60,000 bases of DNA from Membranipora membranacea (GCA_914767715.1 OU612068.1:1056001-1116000), one strand, 5' to 3'; positions 46,360 to 59,653 are shown, numbered from the stretch's first letter. Translations and numbers: made by a program. The notes: generated from the letters alone by a model not told the origin.

Positions 46360-47113
46360 TACACACCTCCTTCACCAGATTTGCACAACATCACACTTGA
46401 TGGCATCAACAAGCTGGAGGACACTCTCTGTGTGTTCGTCACTATGGTTGGGGATTTGGTAACTATACCAACCCTACAAGTGAGAAGTAAGCTTAAAACG
46501 ACTGACGAGGAAGATATCCTGACTGTCCGAGGGAAAAACACTGTAGGAGTCTTCAATTTGGTGAGTAACAACCATATCATGTGATTTTTACACATCTAGC
46601 GATTGGGAGTCGTCCACTCAAAACTACTCCCATCCTCAATGCATTTTTTTATCTACACAAATGATGTTGCACATGGAAATTCATGAAGTTTGTAGAATAA
46701 TTAAATTAAATATTTATCGCTACCATGAGAGCTATGATCACAACAGCCAATACTTTCATCAGTCTAAACAAAAGTTCCGTTGTGACGAGTTATGTAACCT
46801 ACAGCGAACCATGAAAATGAGCAAATGAAGCAAATTGTGAAGAGCATTTTTATTTGGCTAAAAATTATACCCAACCATCCTCGAAACTTTACAATATGTA
46901 ATTTGAGACATTGACAGATATAATGTGAAAGCAAGAATGTGATTGACCAATTAGCCCAGAAGTTATGAGGGAAAACCATGCAGGGAAGTATATGTGTGCT
47001 CTACGGTTAACTATGTATGTTGACCTGCTTTTAATAATGTATCTTTTTTTTAGGCGGATATAGTACAAGATGGCAAGAAAATTACGATCTCGCTCACTCA
47101 GCTCACTCACTAA
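46360..47113 (+). CDS. Last two exons of an unrecognised gene
   Basis: Exon 46360-46560 (67 codons, phase 0-0) follows a TTTTTTTATTACAG acceptor and ends at GTGAGT. Exon 47054-47113 follows TTTTTTTTAG and encodes 19 residues (ADIVQDGKKITISLTQLTH) then TAA. The frames join cleanly, giving 86 residues of beta-rich, soluble-looking sequence with no motif I recognise. Upstream exons are uncertain; 41819-42014 is a candidate. Function unknown. Confidence 0.55.
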
Positions 47114-48576
47114 CGACAACATTCATCCGACAGTTTTAACAGCATTGAGTTGTTATATGTATAATTGCTATAGTTATTGCTATATTCTCCAAGTCAATCA
47201 CAGACATCAAAATTATACAGTGATTATATTTTATTATTCAGCTCACTACTTCATAACTGCATATTCTTATTAAAAAAGATATATGTGTGCATGTGCGTGT
47301 GTGTGTGTGTGTGTGTGTATTTTTGTGTAATTTTTTTTTCAATTCATTTTCTTGTTACATAATCACACTGGTACATGAAAATAACATCTATCTCTCTTAA
47401 AAACCATTTACGACTCCTATACTCTCCAGTATCACACTCAAGCGATAAGTTGAGTTAAACAGCATATAAGCAGTTTGACCATAAACAAATGATTAACCCC
47501 GATGATATTACATGAGTATATTAGTATGAGTTCAAAACGGTGTCAATATGACTAGAACTATGATTAGAAGTCAAATTGAAAATCTCTAACGCCATATAGA
47601 ATACCTCATGCTCTTTATTTTATTTTACAAATTCTCTATGTCATCTATTTTACAATCAAAGATTTCTAAAATAAATAAGGCTAAATAGGCATTAATTAAT
47701 CAAAGAGCCATAACGATTTTTGATAAATTTATCAGCACTTCATTATCATCTTAATACATTGAAAATGTTTAGTATTTACAATGAAATATTGTATAGTGTA
47801 TAAAGTAATTAATGAAATTCAAATTGAGAGACCATCACGATCAGCATTAGGCATCAGTGTCACCTTTATTCCACATCGATTAGCCTTAAAAGAAGAAGCC
47901 AAGTGACAAGGTTACACATTGACATGCTAATAATTTTGAATTTACGAGTGTTGCTTGACTTTAATATCCTATGCATGCTAGAGGATGTGACCCAAACAGA
48001 TAAAAGAGTGAATAGGAGTGTACAAGGCAGCTATCTACCATTTACACAGTTCTCTCTCTTGGTTTGCTCGTACAATACACTCTGTCAAACATACATCTTC
48101 TACTCAAATGTTACTTTCTTAGCCTGAAATAACAAGACATAAACCATATGAATAGTGGGTCTAATAAGTGAGCATTTGTTATCTGAATATAAATATTGAT
48201 CTGCACAATGCATGCCCTCAGATATTATAACCACTAACCAGCTTCCCTGGTCAAACATTGTGTTAGTTGTGTCCTCCTTAACTTTTATCTAGCCCAAAAT
48301 CAAGTAACCAGCTGAGTACCCTTTAGGGTTACCCTACATCATACCCTTAAATCAAAGTGTCAAGGTCATATAAATCACAGCTTGAGGAATTGTTTTTCAA
48401 GGAAACTGGGAAGAAGCACTACTGAAAGCAAGGAGTATTTGTTAACCTATGCATATTCTTGCAGGAATTTCAAACAAACTAATCTAATAGAAAAACTGTC
48501 CGCACAAGTGTTTAAATCATCAATTCACATGGTATGTAGACAACTGGGCAATCAATTCACTTTGAATAGATGGCAA

Positions 48577-48635
48577 GTTAGAATAGATCAATAGATGGGG
48601 CATCATCATAATAATAATGCCCCATCTATTCTAAC
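48577..48635. repeat. Hairpin-forming inverted repeat
   Basis: The right arm ATGCCCCATCTATTCTAAC is the exact inverse of the left arm, apart from an extra CAATAGAT in the left arm. The loop is CATCATAATAATA. Origin unknown; it may be a fold-back remnant. Confidence 0.5.
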
Positions 48636-49040
48636 TCTAACGTACATTGTTGAATTAATAATAATGATTATTAGTTATTCAACACTGTACCCTATCATAC
48701 TTATTAATTTACTAGTAAGTTCATTGGATCAGGAAGTATTCTCCCTGATTGGATGTAATGGATTTCTGTGGCTTAATTAATATTCATATAACATAGACCG
48801 TTTTGGCTCAATGAGCAGCTTGGCTGCAGTTCCCACCTAACTTTTAACGCCTTGTTAAATAACTCCACATAGCCTAATGCCAGTGGCTTCTCAGTTTTGC
48901 ATCCATCATATCAGTTGTCAATGTCAAACCTACTCTAAGTTTGTACACCACTTGGTTAGGCTATTCACAAATCTGTTCGAACATGGATTATGTGGGATGC
49001 ATTGTATGTACTCTTAGTCTTGTATCGTATGGGGTATAGG

Positions 49041-49074
49041 TAGCCTGTCTTAACAAGCTTGTTGAGACAGGCTA
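49041..49074. repeat. 34-bp near-perfect palindrome
   Basis: TAGCCTGTCTTAACAAGC and its inverse meet at AAGCTT with one mismatched pair. The ends match those of the inverted-repeat element at 17200-17299, so this looks like a solo or collapsed copy of the same family. Confidence 0.5.
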
Positions 49075-49395
49075 GGGGTATAGGGTTACCGAAAACTAAC
49101 TTATCGAAAATTAGTACACCACTGACTCTTAACATCGAACCTGTTCCACATTATTGGTAGTCCAAACCTAGCAGCCCCTTTGCAGAAAGTCATGACTAAT
49201 ACACAATGGTGCTATCACAAAGCTATGATTTCTGGGTAAAGCTCAACTGCTACAGTACCTAATCCTAAGGAACCAATGCAGGAACACATTATCTTGCGCA
49301 TAACTGGTCATTTTATACTCAATTTCAGGTGCTTGATAGAAAACAATAATGATGACTTGTGATCTATAGCTTTACAAGAGAAACTCCACGACACG

Positions 49396-52300
49396 ATGGA
49401 GCGAGAGAGAATGCGTCAAGCTGAGCAGCTCAAAGCTGCTTGGAGTGATTATCTATCTGTGAGTATGTGTGAACTTCTGCTGTGAGCTCAGCTACCTGGT
49501 CATACCTAAGCATGTCTGAGTGTTGGTTGTCACATTCAAAATTCTTTATAAGTCATTGAACCAATTTCATTCACAAAATACCCTCATCTAGTCACCTTGA
49601 ATTTCATTTATGAGTTTCAGGTTACATCGCCTCTGATGTTTTAGAGGACCGAGTGCCAGACATAACTGTCATGGCTAACAGGTTCTTGTCTATACCTGTT
49701 ACTTTGTCAGTGATGTATGACCTGTGCTTTATTAGAATCATCTTAGGTAGAAACGAATCAATCCTCATTTGCCTGCTGTCTGCTGTCTGCATTACCTGTA
49801 ATAGCAAAACCAAATATTATGAAATTAACTTCATCGATACTGCATCGACAACCCCTCTAATATATTGGATATTTACTTCATCAACTGATGATAATATACA
49901 TCATGGTATAGTGGTGGTTAACAGAATTAGTTCCCCTGTTATGCAATAATCTCTGGAGATTTCATGTGAGTTCTTTGCGTGCTTGGGCCTGGTAGTCATG
50001 AGGTAAGGAAGTGCATTAGCACCTTGATATGATTTACATCGGAAAATCACCAAGACCATGCACATTCTTTTTTACACGATTTGTTCATCTTTCATGTTTC
50101 TGATATAGTTTGCCTGGTAACATTGTGTTTTTGAGTCGGCCTAATGAATGGTGAACATAAAGGTTATCTGCTTTTCTTCTAACAGACAAGAGAACACCCA
50201 GTTCTGATCCTGCAAATTCATCTCTGTGTGGTTTTGAACCCTGATATTTCATACATTAATTTTCTTTTCACTTCAGAAAAAAGACGAGGACAGCTACTTC
50301 AGATATGTTCACCTGTTTGTCGAGTATTTCTCACGAAGTCATAGTGATGATCCTAATTTGGAGATATCTCAGCTTCCTGCCAGTCTGCTCAAAGAACTCT
50401 CCGAGTATCTAAAAAATCTCACCTATAACAAACTATCGGGCCTGAGCTCTAAACAGAGATCACATAACATCATAGCAGTACGATGTCTGTCTACATTAGC
50501 AAGGTATAATCTATATCAGGATCGCCAGCAGCTTGGCATCGCATGCGCCTTATTACAATTCTATGATTTCTACTTATGTTAAAAATATCATACAGAACTT
50601 TACTGTCTAATTGTTGCATATCCTGACCATATATTTTATTTCCCCAAGCATTATGAAATGCATCTGGTATTAAAAATTATGAACATCGCTTTTTTGGATC
50701 AAATTTTAGGAATTTGAAAAACATTGCCCTACTCTCAACTCTCTCTGTGATAGAAAGCATCTACAAGATAATGGATCTTGCCAACAGCTGTGAGGTAAGG
50801 TTAGATCTCAGTTGGAGCAGGGAGGGTCAATGTAGCAAACAGAGGACCAGATCAACAGTCTACGGAAAGTTGTGCCATGACTCATGCTTGTATTTACACT
50901 TTTGAAACAACCTATGTTTCTTAAGTGTGCTCTTCCACCCCTACTTCAGTAGGCAATGTTGGCAAGCAAAACACGGAAACTTTTACCCATCCAGGGAATT
51001 ATTATTTTCCCTTTTCACTATCTGTTTATTTAACTTATGATAATAGTAGTTTTGAATGCTTGAGTGAGTACATGTAACTATGGAATAAGAACATACTGCA
51101 GTATGGACAGTTAATTGCTATTAATTTGATGAATGTGCAAAATAGTGATATTTGTGGTATATTCCTATTAGATTGAGTGAGTTCCTAAATATTAGAGAAT
51201 GGTTCAAAAGTCTGAATAGTAATAAATTGTCCTAGGGGACTAATGTTTTTTTTTGGATCCATTTTAGGGTGATGATGATAAAAAATATACTCATATGATA
51301 TGCATGATGGCTCTTTGAAAGGCGTATATTCTACATAAAATTTTATAAAGTTATATGATTAGTGATGGCTTGCCTTTGTTTGCTATGATAGATGCGTATA
51401 TTTTGTAGAGTCAGTTGGATATACTTAACAAAGTGCTAGAGGAGTTCCTTCTCTTCCTGGAGAGGCTCTATGATCCGTACTCTAAATGGAAGCATCGCCA
51501 CAATGGGTTCGTTTATAGTTTGATCATACATTCTGACAGAAAAAGTTTTGAAACCTGGATGCTCGAAAGGTTGGTATTAAATATCAACGTTGCTCACTAG
51601 ATGCTGTAATAATACTATAGCTGCCATCACTACTATACTCACTGCAATCTTGTCCGAACTTGGCCACTAATGCTGAGTTATAATCCTTGATATTCATGTT
51701 TTATGATGCATTGTGGGATACCGTTTCTCTTCACTCTAGATAGAGGTGGTTGTTATTAACAGATATAGATAATCTGAATAATTGTCTCCTCATACATCTG
51801 TATATGGAAATTGTCTCCACTTTCACAAGGTAGCTGATATTAGCTGCAATAATAATGGTTTAGGTTTTTAGTTTCTTGTTTGATTTAACAGCCCACAGCC
51901 GGAGGTTCACCAGACTGTTAAAGCTGCAGTATTAGACAGACATGTCATCAAGCTGATATGTGGTGAGTACATCTGCACTAAATGTGTCTCAGTACGATTA
52001 GAGTAGTAAGCCGACCGTCCTCATCTTTTATCACTATAGTTTATTGAGCTGATATTTTTTCACAAGCTTATAAAGATGAAAGGAGAAAGTGGAAATAAAG
52101 ACATACAAAAATAATGTTGGATGTCATCTGTCATCTTGTGTGCGCCATTTATAGATTGATATTGGTTATTGGCTGATTCTAAAAGGGAATGGTACTGTAT
52201 ATTTAGTTTATTTTGCTGCTCCACAAAGTGTGCACTAAAATTGATTTCAAATTGCCTTTGGGCTTCTAAACATGAGACATTTCATAGCTCATCAATTTTA

Positions 52301-55300
52301 TGAATATGTCAATTTACTCCTTCATTTATTACCCACTTTGCACGAATATCAGATTTTAGATATATGCCAAAAAAGTCATTTATAGGGGAATCGTTTTTTT
52401 TTAAAATTTTGATTCAGAGATTTATTGCTAGACATGTACTTTACAAGTGCTCAAAATTTAAAAAAAAACGGCACTCTTCAGGCTGAATGTCTGGAAAGAG
52501 ATAAGATAAGTCTATAAATACAAAGTTTGGAAATTATTACATTCAAACCAAGCATCATCAGGGATGCCTTTCAGTTTACTTGTTTTGCTAATTTACATAA
52601 GGAAATGTCATCATTTTTTCAGATGGCTGTAAAATAGAAAAGCTTGATTACACGATGAAGAATAAGTTGATAGATCTACTGGGGAATATAATGAGTGGTA
52701 GTCAGGTAAGTGGAGGGGGTGAGTGTAGTGAGATTTATATATTATCTCATGGCTGATTACCTACAAAGATTTATGTGTATGTCGATCTAGAATAATCCAT
52801 CACCGTCTCACATACGGGTAAATCTCATGAAGTCAATTTACTTCTCTATGATAGAATTTTAAAGCTGACGTTCCGTATACATATCATGTTACACTTACAT
52901 CAAGGAGTCAGAGACTCCTAACTCTCTCTAACTCCTTGGTTACATATACATGTACAAAATCTCACCTTTCTTATGTATCTAATTTTCAGGAGAATGCAGT
53001 CAATGTGATATGTGCTCCAGTAATGGATACTTTAGACTGTGTTATATACGCTGACAACATGACAGTACTGAAGATGCCTACGGGTCTGCGCAGGAGTATT
53101 CTAGCACTATACGTAATCATAGTACACAGGCTACATAACACTGATCTACCTGACTCTGTATGTTAATCATTTGTATCTGTATAAACTTCACCCAAGCTCA
53201 GTGTGTATGCATATTTATCTCCATATATATTATGATCAAATTAGATGTCATATCTTTGCCTGTTTTTATATATCCAACTCAAGCATTTGCTTGGGAGGGG
53301 GTGTCACAAGACTTTTTCACAGCACTGTCATGATGATTGACATATGACGACCAAGGGAATATAATCCCTTGTCATTGAAGTCTTATATAGATAGCCACGT
53401 AATCCCTGACGCAATAGATATGTTACATGTGTATGCTGAGTTGTCTCATCCACACTGAGTCCAATTTTGAGCAAACAACTCCAAAGCATTTTGATATCCT
53501 ACCAGGGAGTTTGGGACATGACTCCCAGATTTGACTTTGTATAGCGATTGGCAAGAGCACCAAGTAAAGCCGAAGATGGAGTACCTGTATAAATTGTACC
53601 ATCATGGTCTATGTTTGATTAATTTCAGCGTAAGTTAGAAGTTAGTGAGATAGTGGACAGATATCTGACATGTATAACTCGGCTCAGAGAGGATTATGTA
53701 GACTACTTTATAAATCACGCTGAGGCTCTCTGTGGTAAGACTGCTCCTTCTCTATAACCCTCATACTCTGACTATAGGATATGTGGGCTTGTTAGCATGA
53801 CATCTTTTTTGTCCAATTTTTCATTTAAGATCAATGCAAGTTGTTCCTGTAAGGATATTTTACCATCTAGTACCATAAAAGAACCAAGATTGAAAAATTG
53901 TTGTAAATCTATGAAATTATATTTTTCTTTTCTGTGCAAGGAGATCATTAATTAGACCTTGAGTTCATACAATGATGTCTCTTGCTGACAGAACTAAAAA
54001 TGGCTGTTTGTTAATAAATGTTTCATTAATTCACTATCTGTCACTATGACATATTGAATGTTGTTTTTATGTCTGAGTATCACGTATTGAATGTTTCTAT
54101 GATCACAGATCCCCTGATTAGGATGGTACATGGTCAGAGAGACTCGGAGGGACTGAAGGCCTCATTTAATAGTGCAAAGTTCTGTGAAAGGTTTATAGCT
54201 CTTATTGATGGCTTACAAGTAAGTCAATACTGTAGTTAAATCGCGCCTATTGGATGAGGTTTTGCCATAATGATTTGTATCTTGTCCTGTATGACATGTT
54301 AGCAGCTCACAACATTGTCACTCAGATTGTACAACCTGGAGGATGTTTTATGTTCTCATCTAAACATTTTCCTCCATTATTATTATTATTATTACTATAC
54401 AGGTATCAGCTCTGAGTGATTCAGCAGCATTGTTGAAGGTATCTAAGGCTTTCACAATGTGCCTCAGAGTTTTCTTACACAGCTCTAAGGTGATGAAGTC
54501 TAGATGGAAGGAGACAGTTAGTTATGAACGCCTCCTCAATGTGCTGGAAACACTCGGACAGCCTGACAAAGCTCTACTTCTTAGATTCTGTGATATGGTA
54601 AGTATAGCTATAAGTAACATGACAAATGTGCCAGTGTCACATGTGGATGTGTGTCATGTACGAGATGATGTCATATGTTGGTAAGTGTCACATGTGGATG
54701 TGTGTCATGTACGAGATGGTGTCATATGTTGGTAAGTGTCACATGTCAGTAAGTTTAACCTGTTGTTAAGTGTCACACATAATCAAATATAATGCAGAAT
54801 GCAAATCACCCATTACCAGAGGACAGTCCAACCAACCTTTGAAGGCAGGATGTTAGTTCTGTTGTTAGCCTGAATTCTTTAGGATTGCCCCATATTGCGC
54901 CGTGTAATGTATTTAGAAATCTACTAAATGTGACTCAGACACTTACAATCTGCATGATGAGAAACGGTATGGACTCAAGTTGTTTATTGACATGTAAAGT
55001 GAGTTTGAGATCATGGAAGGAAGGCAATGATAGATAAGCAAACCTTTATTTCACCCCAAACAAAAAGATTCAGTTGTTACATTGCACATGTAATATTAAT
55101 ATCTTTTGGTAAAATATAATGTAGACATTGAGTCATATTCGAAAGTGATCCTTTAGCTACCTGTCAAAAAAGGGGAGTTGACCAACAGCAGAACTATTGT
55201 AATAGATCTCAAACTATGTATTATAGATCTGAGATGATAGTTTACGTGCCCACCTCATCGGAAGATTTATACGATAATAATAGGTCACAACATAGATTCT

Positions 55301-58300
55301 ATTAACGGACAAAAATTTTACACACAATACCAATGTTTTTCATTAAAAGTTCTTCATATCAGGCTTAGCAGGAAATTAGGCTTAGAGTTGTCCTATTGTG
55401 GGCGGGTCTGGGTATTCCACGTAGTCATTAGTAAAGGCAGTTTCCACACTTTTCAGTCTCCTCTTAATCTGCTTGTTTTCTTTCCTTATTTTCTGCTGCC
55501 GTTTAAGATTGTACTCGTGATAGACAGCAAAGTTACCTCCTATAATAGCGATGGGTAGTGAGGTGAGCATCAGGCCTGCCAGCATTAGAAATATAGCACT
55601 AGCGTAACCAAACCAGTTAGTGGGATAAAAGTCTCCGTATCCAACGGTAGTCATGGTAACGACCGTCCACCAATAACCTGTATAAATAAGGAGGGGATAA
55701 ATCATAACAATCAACTTCGATAAGTGGCCAAGGCATTGGTGATAATAGTTGTCATAACTTTGCATTTGTGATAGGTTCCATAGCAAGTATCTTAACCTGC
55801 TGATGGTGTCAACCCAATGATAAGAAGCTGTATAATAGAAACACCATTCTGACATGATTCCCAAACTGACGGATCATGAGACAGAAACATAATCAATAAA
55901 AATGCTATTGCTGGTTATTTGAGCAAGAAATCTTCCAAGAGCTTAGATTAAACAAATTCAAATTACAAGTATTTTTATTTACTCTGCAGTCATAGATGTG
56001 TTAAGGGGATGGTTAAATATCGAATCTTCTCACAAGACATATTGATTTGAGCTTGAGGTGACCAAGGAGAATGATACACTCGGGACTGTTTCAAGGCTGA
56101 AATGGTCAATTTATTTAAAAAAACAGTTTAATATTCTGTGTGTGTTATATTTATATCTATAACATGTATGTATGTATCCCTTGAGTTTCTTATTCTTTTA
56201 AATTTGTTTGGACAGGATGGTTTATTAGAATTCATTAAAACACAAGTGATTGAACAAAGTTGAATTGTACTTTACCCTGTGGCAGACTAGATATGACTGG
56301 TGCTTCTGTATTACTATGAATGTAGGAGCCAATCGTCTCCGCCCAGTAGATGATAAAACCTCCCAGGAATGTGGCTACCAGTAGTGTACCACACAGTAAT
56401 CCGATCTCACGTACACTAGCATACAACGCTAGAAACAACACCTGCATCGAGCTGTCGAAATAATAACATCAACTCTTATGTCTTCTACTCACTTTAATGA
56501 CATGATGTCGTCTGGATAAAGCATATCTTTTGATAAAAATGTCTAATGGTACAATGATAATAATAATAATAATAACATGTGCTTGCCTCTACCCTACCAA
56601 TACCAATCACTAGGGTGGATGGTATTATCTTCCTTTGACAGGAGTACATAGCCCTCTATAATATTACTCACAATAATATTAAATAATATATAATATTACA
56701 TTACTCATAATAACATTGATAGTATGTTATATAATTCTAAGATCTGACACTGCATCATCATGTACTTTGACCATCTCTAAATAGCAATCAGTAAGCCAAG
56801 ATAAGAGCCCTGAGAACTAATCAAGTAGTGCTAATATCTATACCAAGATAATAAAAATCATCAACAACAAAATTCCTAGTCAGCATTTCTTTTTAACTAC
56901 AGATTGTTTGACTCGGATTTACTATCTATTCTAATAATACATAATCTTATTATTAATACTAATACTAATAATACATAATCTCACTGATAACAGTATAAAA
57001 TTAATATGAGTATAGTAAACTGTAAGAAGAGTCAGAGTACTTTAATCTCACCTGAATAAGCTCATGGCGGCCAGTAGACGAAGCGTACGATACTGGGCAG
57101 CTACGTACGTCACAAAGTATGGTACCGAGTTGAGGAGCAGACAGTATGTCTTGTCGTTTGGTAGGGGCGCTCCCAGCTGAAAGGCAATGATTATAACTAC
57201 GCATGGTATCTCCAGGAACGATACAAACAGATCCAACATATTAAATGAACGAGAAAACCATCTCTTACAAGGGCAACACATGAGCCTAACAAGAACCTCA
57301 ACTCCAAAGAATATTGGGAAGACCAAAGCCATGCGCCGAGGCATGCCAATATTGTTAACACCCTCCTGCATCGCCTCACATGGTTTCTGGTACAGCACTC
57401 CGAGGAATTCGACAGCCGAGGTCATATCCTGATCTTTAGTAAATCTTCCAAACTCCTCGGGTATGGTCATCACAGCGAATATAATGGTATGCATACACAC
57501 CATGGCCAGATAGAAGACCATCCAGGACAGTGATAGTTTGGTATATCTGGTGTAGGGACCGAAGGGATCGGTGATGAAGTACCACATGTAGTGCCTGACC
57601 TTGAGCCGACCGTCACATGTAGATATTCTCTGCTCGAACCTCACAAACTGTCTCTCCATGATCTCGTCCTCGGCTGAGATCTCGTTACAGCACGACGAGA
57701 CAACCGTCTCATTGATCTCCCAGTAATCCAGCTGCTCCTGGAACTCATCAGAGCAAACTCCTGGTGGGATGTGTAGACGACTCGTTCTGTAGTAGTTGAG
57801 AATCTCTCGAAATCCTCGCTCGTCTGTATCAAAGAAGAACTGTTTTTGTTTCGGCTTCTTCTCGATCAGACGCCCGAGCTTGGTGTTTGGGTATCTCAGA
57901 ATGGTCGCTCTCTTTGTAACAAAATTTACTCCTGATATGTATAACTTCACAGTGTCCTTCTGACTGTTGTCCGTGTTCGCCGTGATGGTTGTTAGATTTT
58001 GCACCCATGTTGTCTTTTTCTCATCCTCCATTTTTTTTTTGCTGCTTTACACAAGAAACCCGTCCTTGTGCTGACAAGTTGTGATTGATTATGTTATTAA
58101 AGTTCTCAGCTAACTTCATTAATATTTATCAGTCAATACTGTCTTCCTGTTGAGCACCCTCTGTTTATCTTAAAAATAAGGCATTTTAGCAGTACACAAT
58201 ACCTACTCATTCTCAACGGTATTGCCATATTAATTATCATAATTCTGAATAGAATGTCAATAATTTTCTTCATGGCAAATAGGTAAGGAGGGCTGAGGAG

Positions 58301-59653
58301 TCATCGTCTTATGTGCTTGGCAGAGAAGGTGACGTAGGAAATGGATAGTTACTCATAATTATCAAGTGGAAAATTTTGCCTGACGTGTATGGAAGGGGGA
58401 TGACATGATGATGATAGCACTAACACATATGAACTGTTACTAAGACTTTACTTTGAATGTTTTTTTTTTATAGATGGTGGAGAAAGAATTCAAGCTAAAA
58501 GAAAGGCAGAGCATAGTAAATATTGATGTGCTGTCCATGCTGATTAACTGTCTACCTCACATTGCTGACGCTGGTGATCAGTTGTGGTTAGCACAGAACC
58601 TCAGGGACGTGTCGTGTAGTTCTGAGAAGAATAGAATGATATGTTGTGATAATGGAGTGATACTCGTCAGTATGAAGTGTGTGGAGCAGCTGTGTGCTAA
58701 CAACAAACCAACCAACGGTCAGTCTGCTGCTTTAATTTTCCTGAATGCGTCTAAGCCTGTCTTGTCTGTCTTGTGTTGTACTATAACCGTCGTTTTATGG
58801 TCATATGTTCGAATTGAGAGGCTAGATAGGAAACCCAGTCTTTAAAATTCCAAAAATCTCCTGGTCATACAGGCCCCCTGCAATCTCCTGGTTATACAGC
58901 CCCCCCCCCCCCCGCACTGCATATTATGATCACAGTGTGTTGTTGTAGCTGTGATGGCAGTGGATATTAAAGGGTTTTATGATGTGTTTCTTATTATCTA
59001 AATTCTTATGTAAAAAGAGTTCCATGTATTTTACATAAAATGTTTAATTCTTATCCCAATTTAATAATGTATCATTTTTTCATCACAAGTTATTTTTTGT
59101 GATTATTTCAGTGACTGGTAAAATTATGTCGATGATTGAGCGACTAGGATCATTCACTATAACAGCCGCTGAGATGAAATACCTCATATCACTTCTACAA
59201 ATTCAGAATCTATCCAACAAAGTAAGTTGTGTTGACAAGTCTCAGTGATCAGGTAAAAATCTTCTTTTACACACTTAGGGATAACTCTTACTGTTTATTT
59301 AAGAATTATAGGCACGCTATTAATACCATTTGAACTATGGTTCCAGTTCCAGACAACAATAATGGTAGTATTAAGGTAAAGTGACAGCACCAAGCAATAT
59401 TTTGTGTTATATATCATTGGAAAGCTCTCAACACCCGTATACCAAAATACTTTTTTTGCATAACGTCATATGACACGATGTCACAGCCATCATAAATCCT
59501 GTAGATGTAATATTGTTTGTCATGTAATAAATTTTGATTTTTCAGGCTGACTTTACAAAGCGAGTATTACAATCAGTGAGCTATATGACAGACAAACAGA
59601 AATCAGTGAAGAACCGATCTCTATGTTACTTCTCTCTCCCTAGCCCTAAATCT
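49396..59653 (+). CDS. NBEAL: Neurobeachin-like (NBEAL) BEACH-family protein, 5' part (13 exons)
   Basis: Large cytoplasmic scaffold of the BEACH family, implicated in vesicle and granule trafficking. Exons: 49396-49458, 50277-50503, 50710-50794, 51409-51569, 51892-51962, 52623-52705, 52990-53157, 53629-53734, 54109-54218, 54403-54597, 58474-58717, 59112-59221, 59546-59653. Phases agree throughout, giving 577 codons, and the gene runs off the window after a GTGAGT donor. ATG 49396 is chosen because an in-frame TGA lies 36 bases upstream. Family evidence is the N-terminal helical-repeat region, notably ERLYDPYSKWKHRHNG, which matches the conserved LYDPY-x-W-R-H segment of NBEAL1/2. The BEACH and WD40 domains would lie downstream. 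The donor at 51569 is weak (AG then GTTGGT). The intron 54598-58473 contains a complete K+ channel gene on the other strand. Confidence 0.75.
54634..54740. repeat. 51-bp tandem duplication next to an NBEAL donor
   Basis: The unit GTGTCACATGTGGATGTG...TTGGTAA occurs at 54634 and 54685 and starts again at 54736. Each unit end creates a GGTAAGT, a decoy donor 80-130 bases after the real donor at 54598. Confidence 0.55.
55045..55050 (-). promoter_or_regulatory. Candidate poly(A) signal of the Kv-like gene
   Basis: AATAAA on the minus strand about 335 bases after the stop codon. This is plausible but unverified. Confidence 0.3.
55382..58031 (-). CDS. Voltage-gated-type K+ channel subunit (Shaker superfamily), nested gene
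   Basis: Three exons: 57052-58031, 56276-56451, 55382-55677, giving 483 residues with agreeing phases. An N-terminal T1/BTB domain (about 28-118) ends in the CC pair that, with the preceding Cys, forms the zinc site of Shab/Shaw/Shal-type channels. S1 to S6 follow. S2 keeps its acidic residue (VEVLVR) and S3 its Asp (MLDLF). S4 is poor in charge, with only Arg315 and Arg318 visible (YRTLRLLAAMSLF). The pore carries TVGYGD (396-401). S6 has PIA at 427-429 where most Kv channels have P-x-P. The C-terminal tail is short and basic. The whole gene lies in one NBEAL intron on the opposite strand. Shaw- or Shab-like is my best guess; the subfamily is unresolved. Confidence 0.88.
58900..58913. repeat. 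Homopolymer run of 14 C
   Basis: Intronic (NBEAL). Length is likely variable and prone to sequencing error. Confidence 0.6.

Larger units (their letters stand above)
47114..49395. other. Intergenic region before NBEAL
   Basis: No convincing gene. It contains a (GT)n microsatellite at about 47294-47320, a 19-bp-arm hairpin at 48577-48635, and a 34-bp near-palindrome at 49041-49074. The NBEAL promoter and 5' UTR should lie at the right end. A TTTCAG at 49324-49329 could be a 5'-UTR intron acceptor. Confidence 0.4.

Noticed and set aside
51409-51600. Alternative donor at GG-GTTCGT (about 51508) for the NBEAL exon
   Set aside because: It also gives a legal phase, but it would remove about 20 residues following the conserved LYDPY segment. 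The GTTGGT donor at 51570 keeps more of the family-like sequence. Neither is strong.
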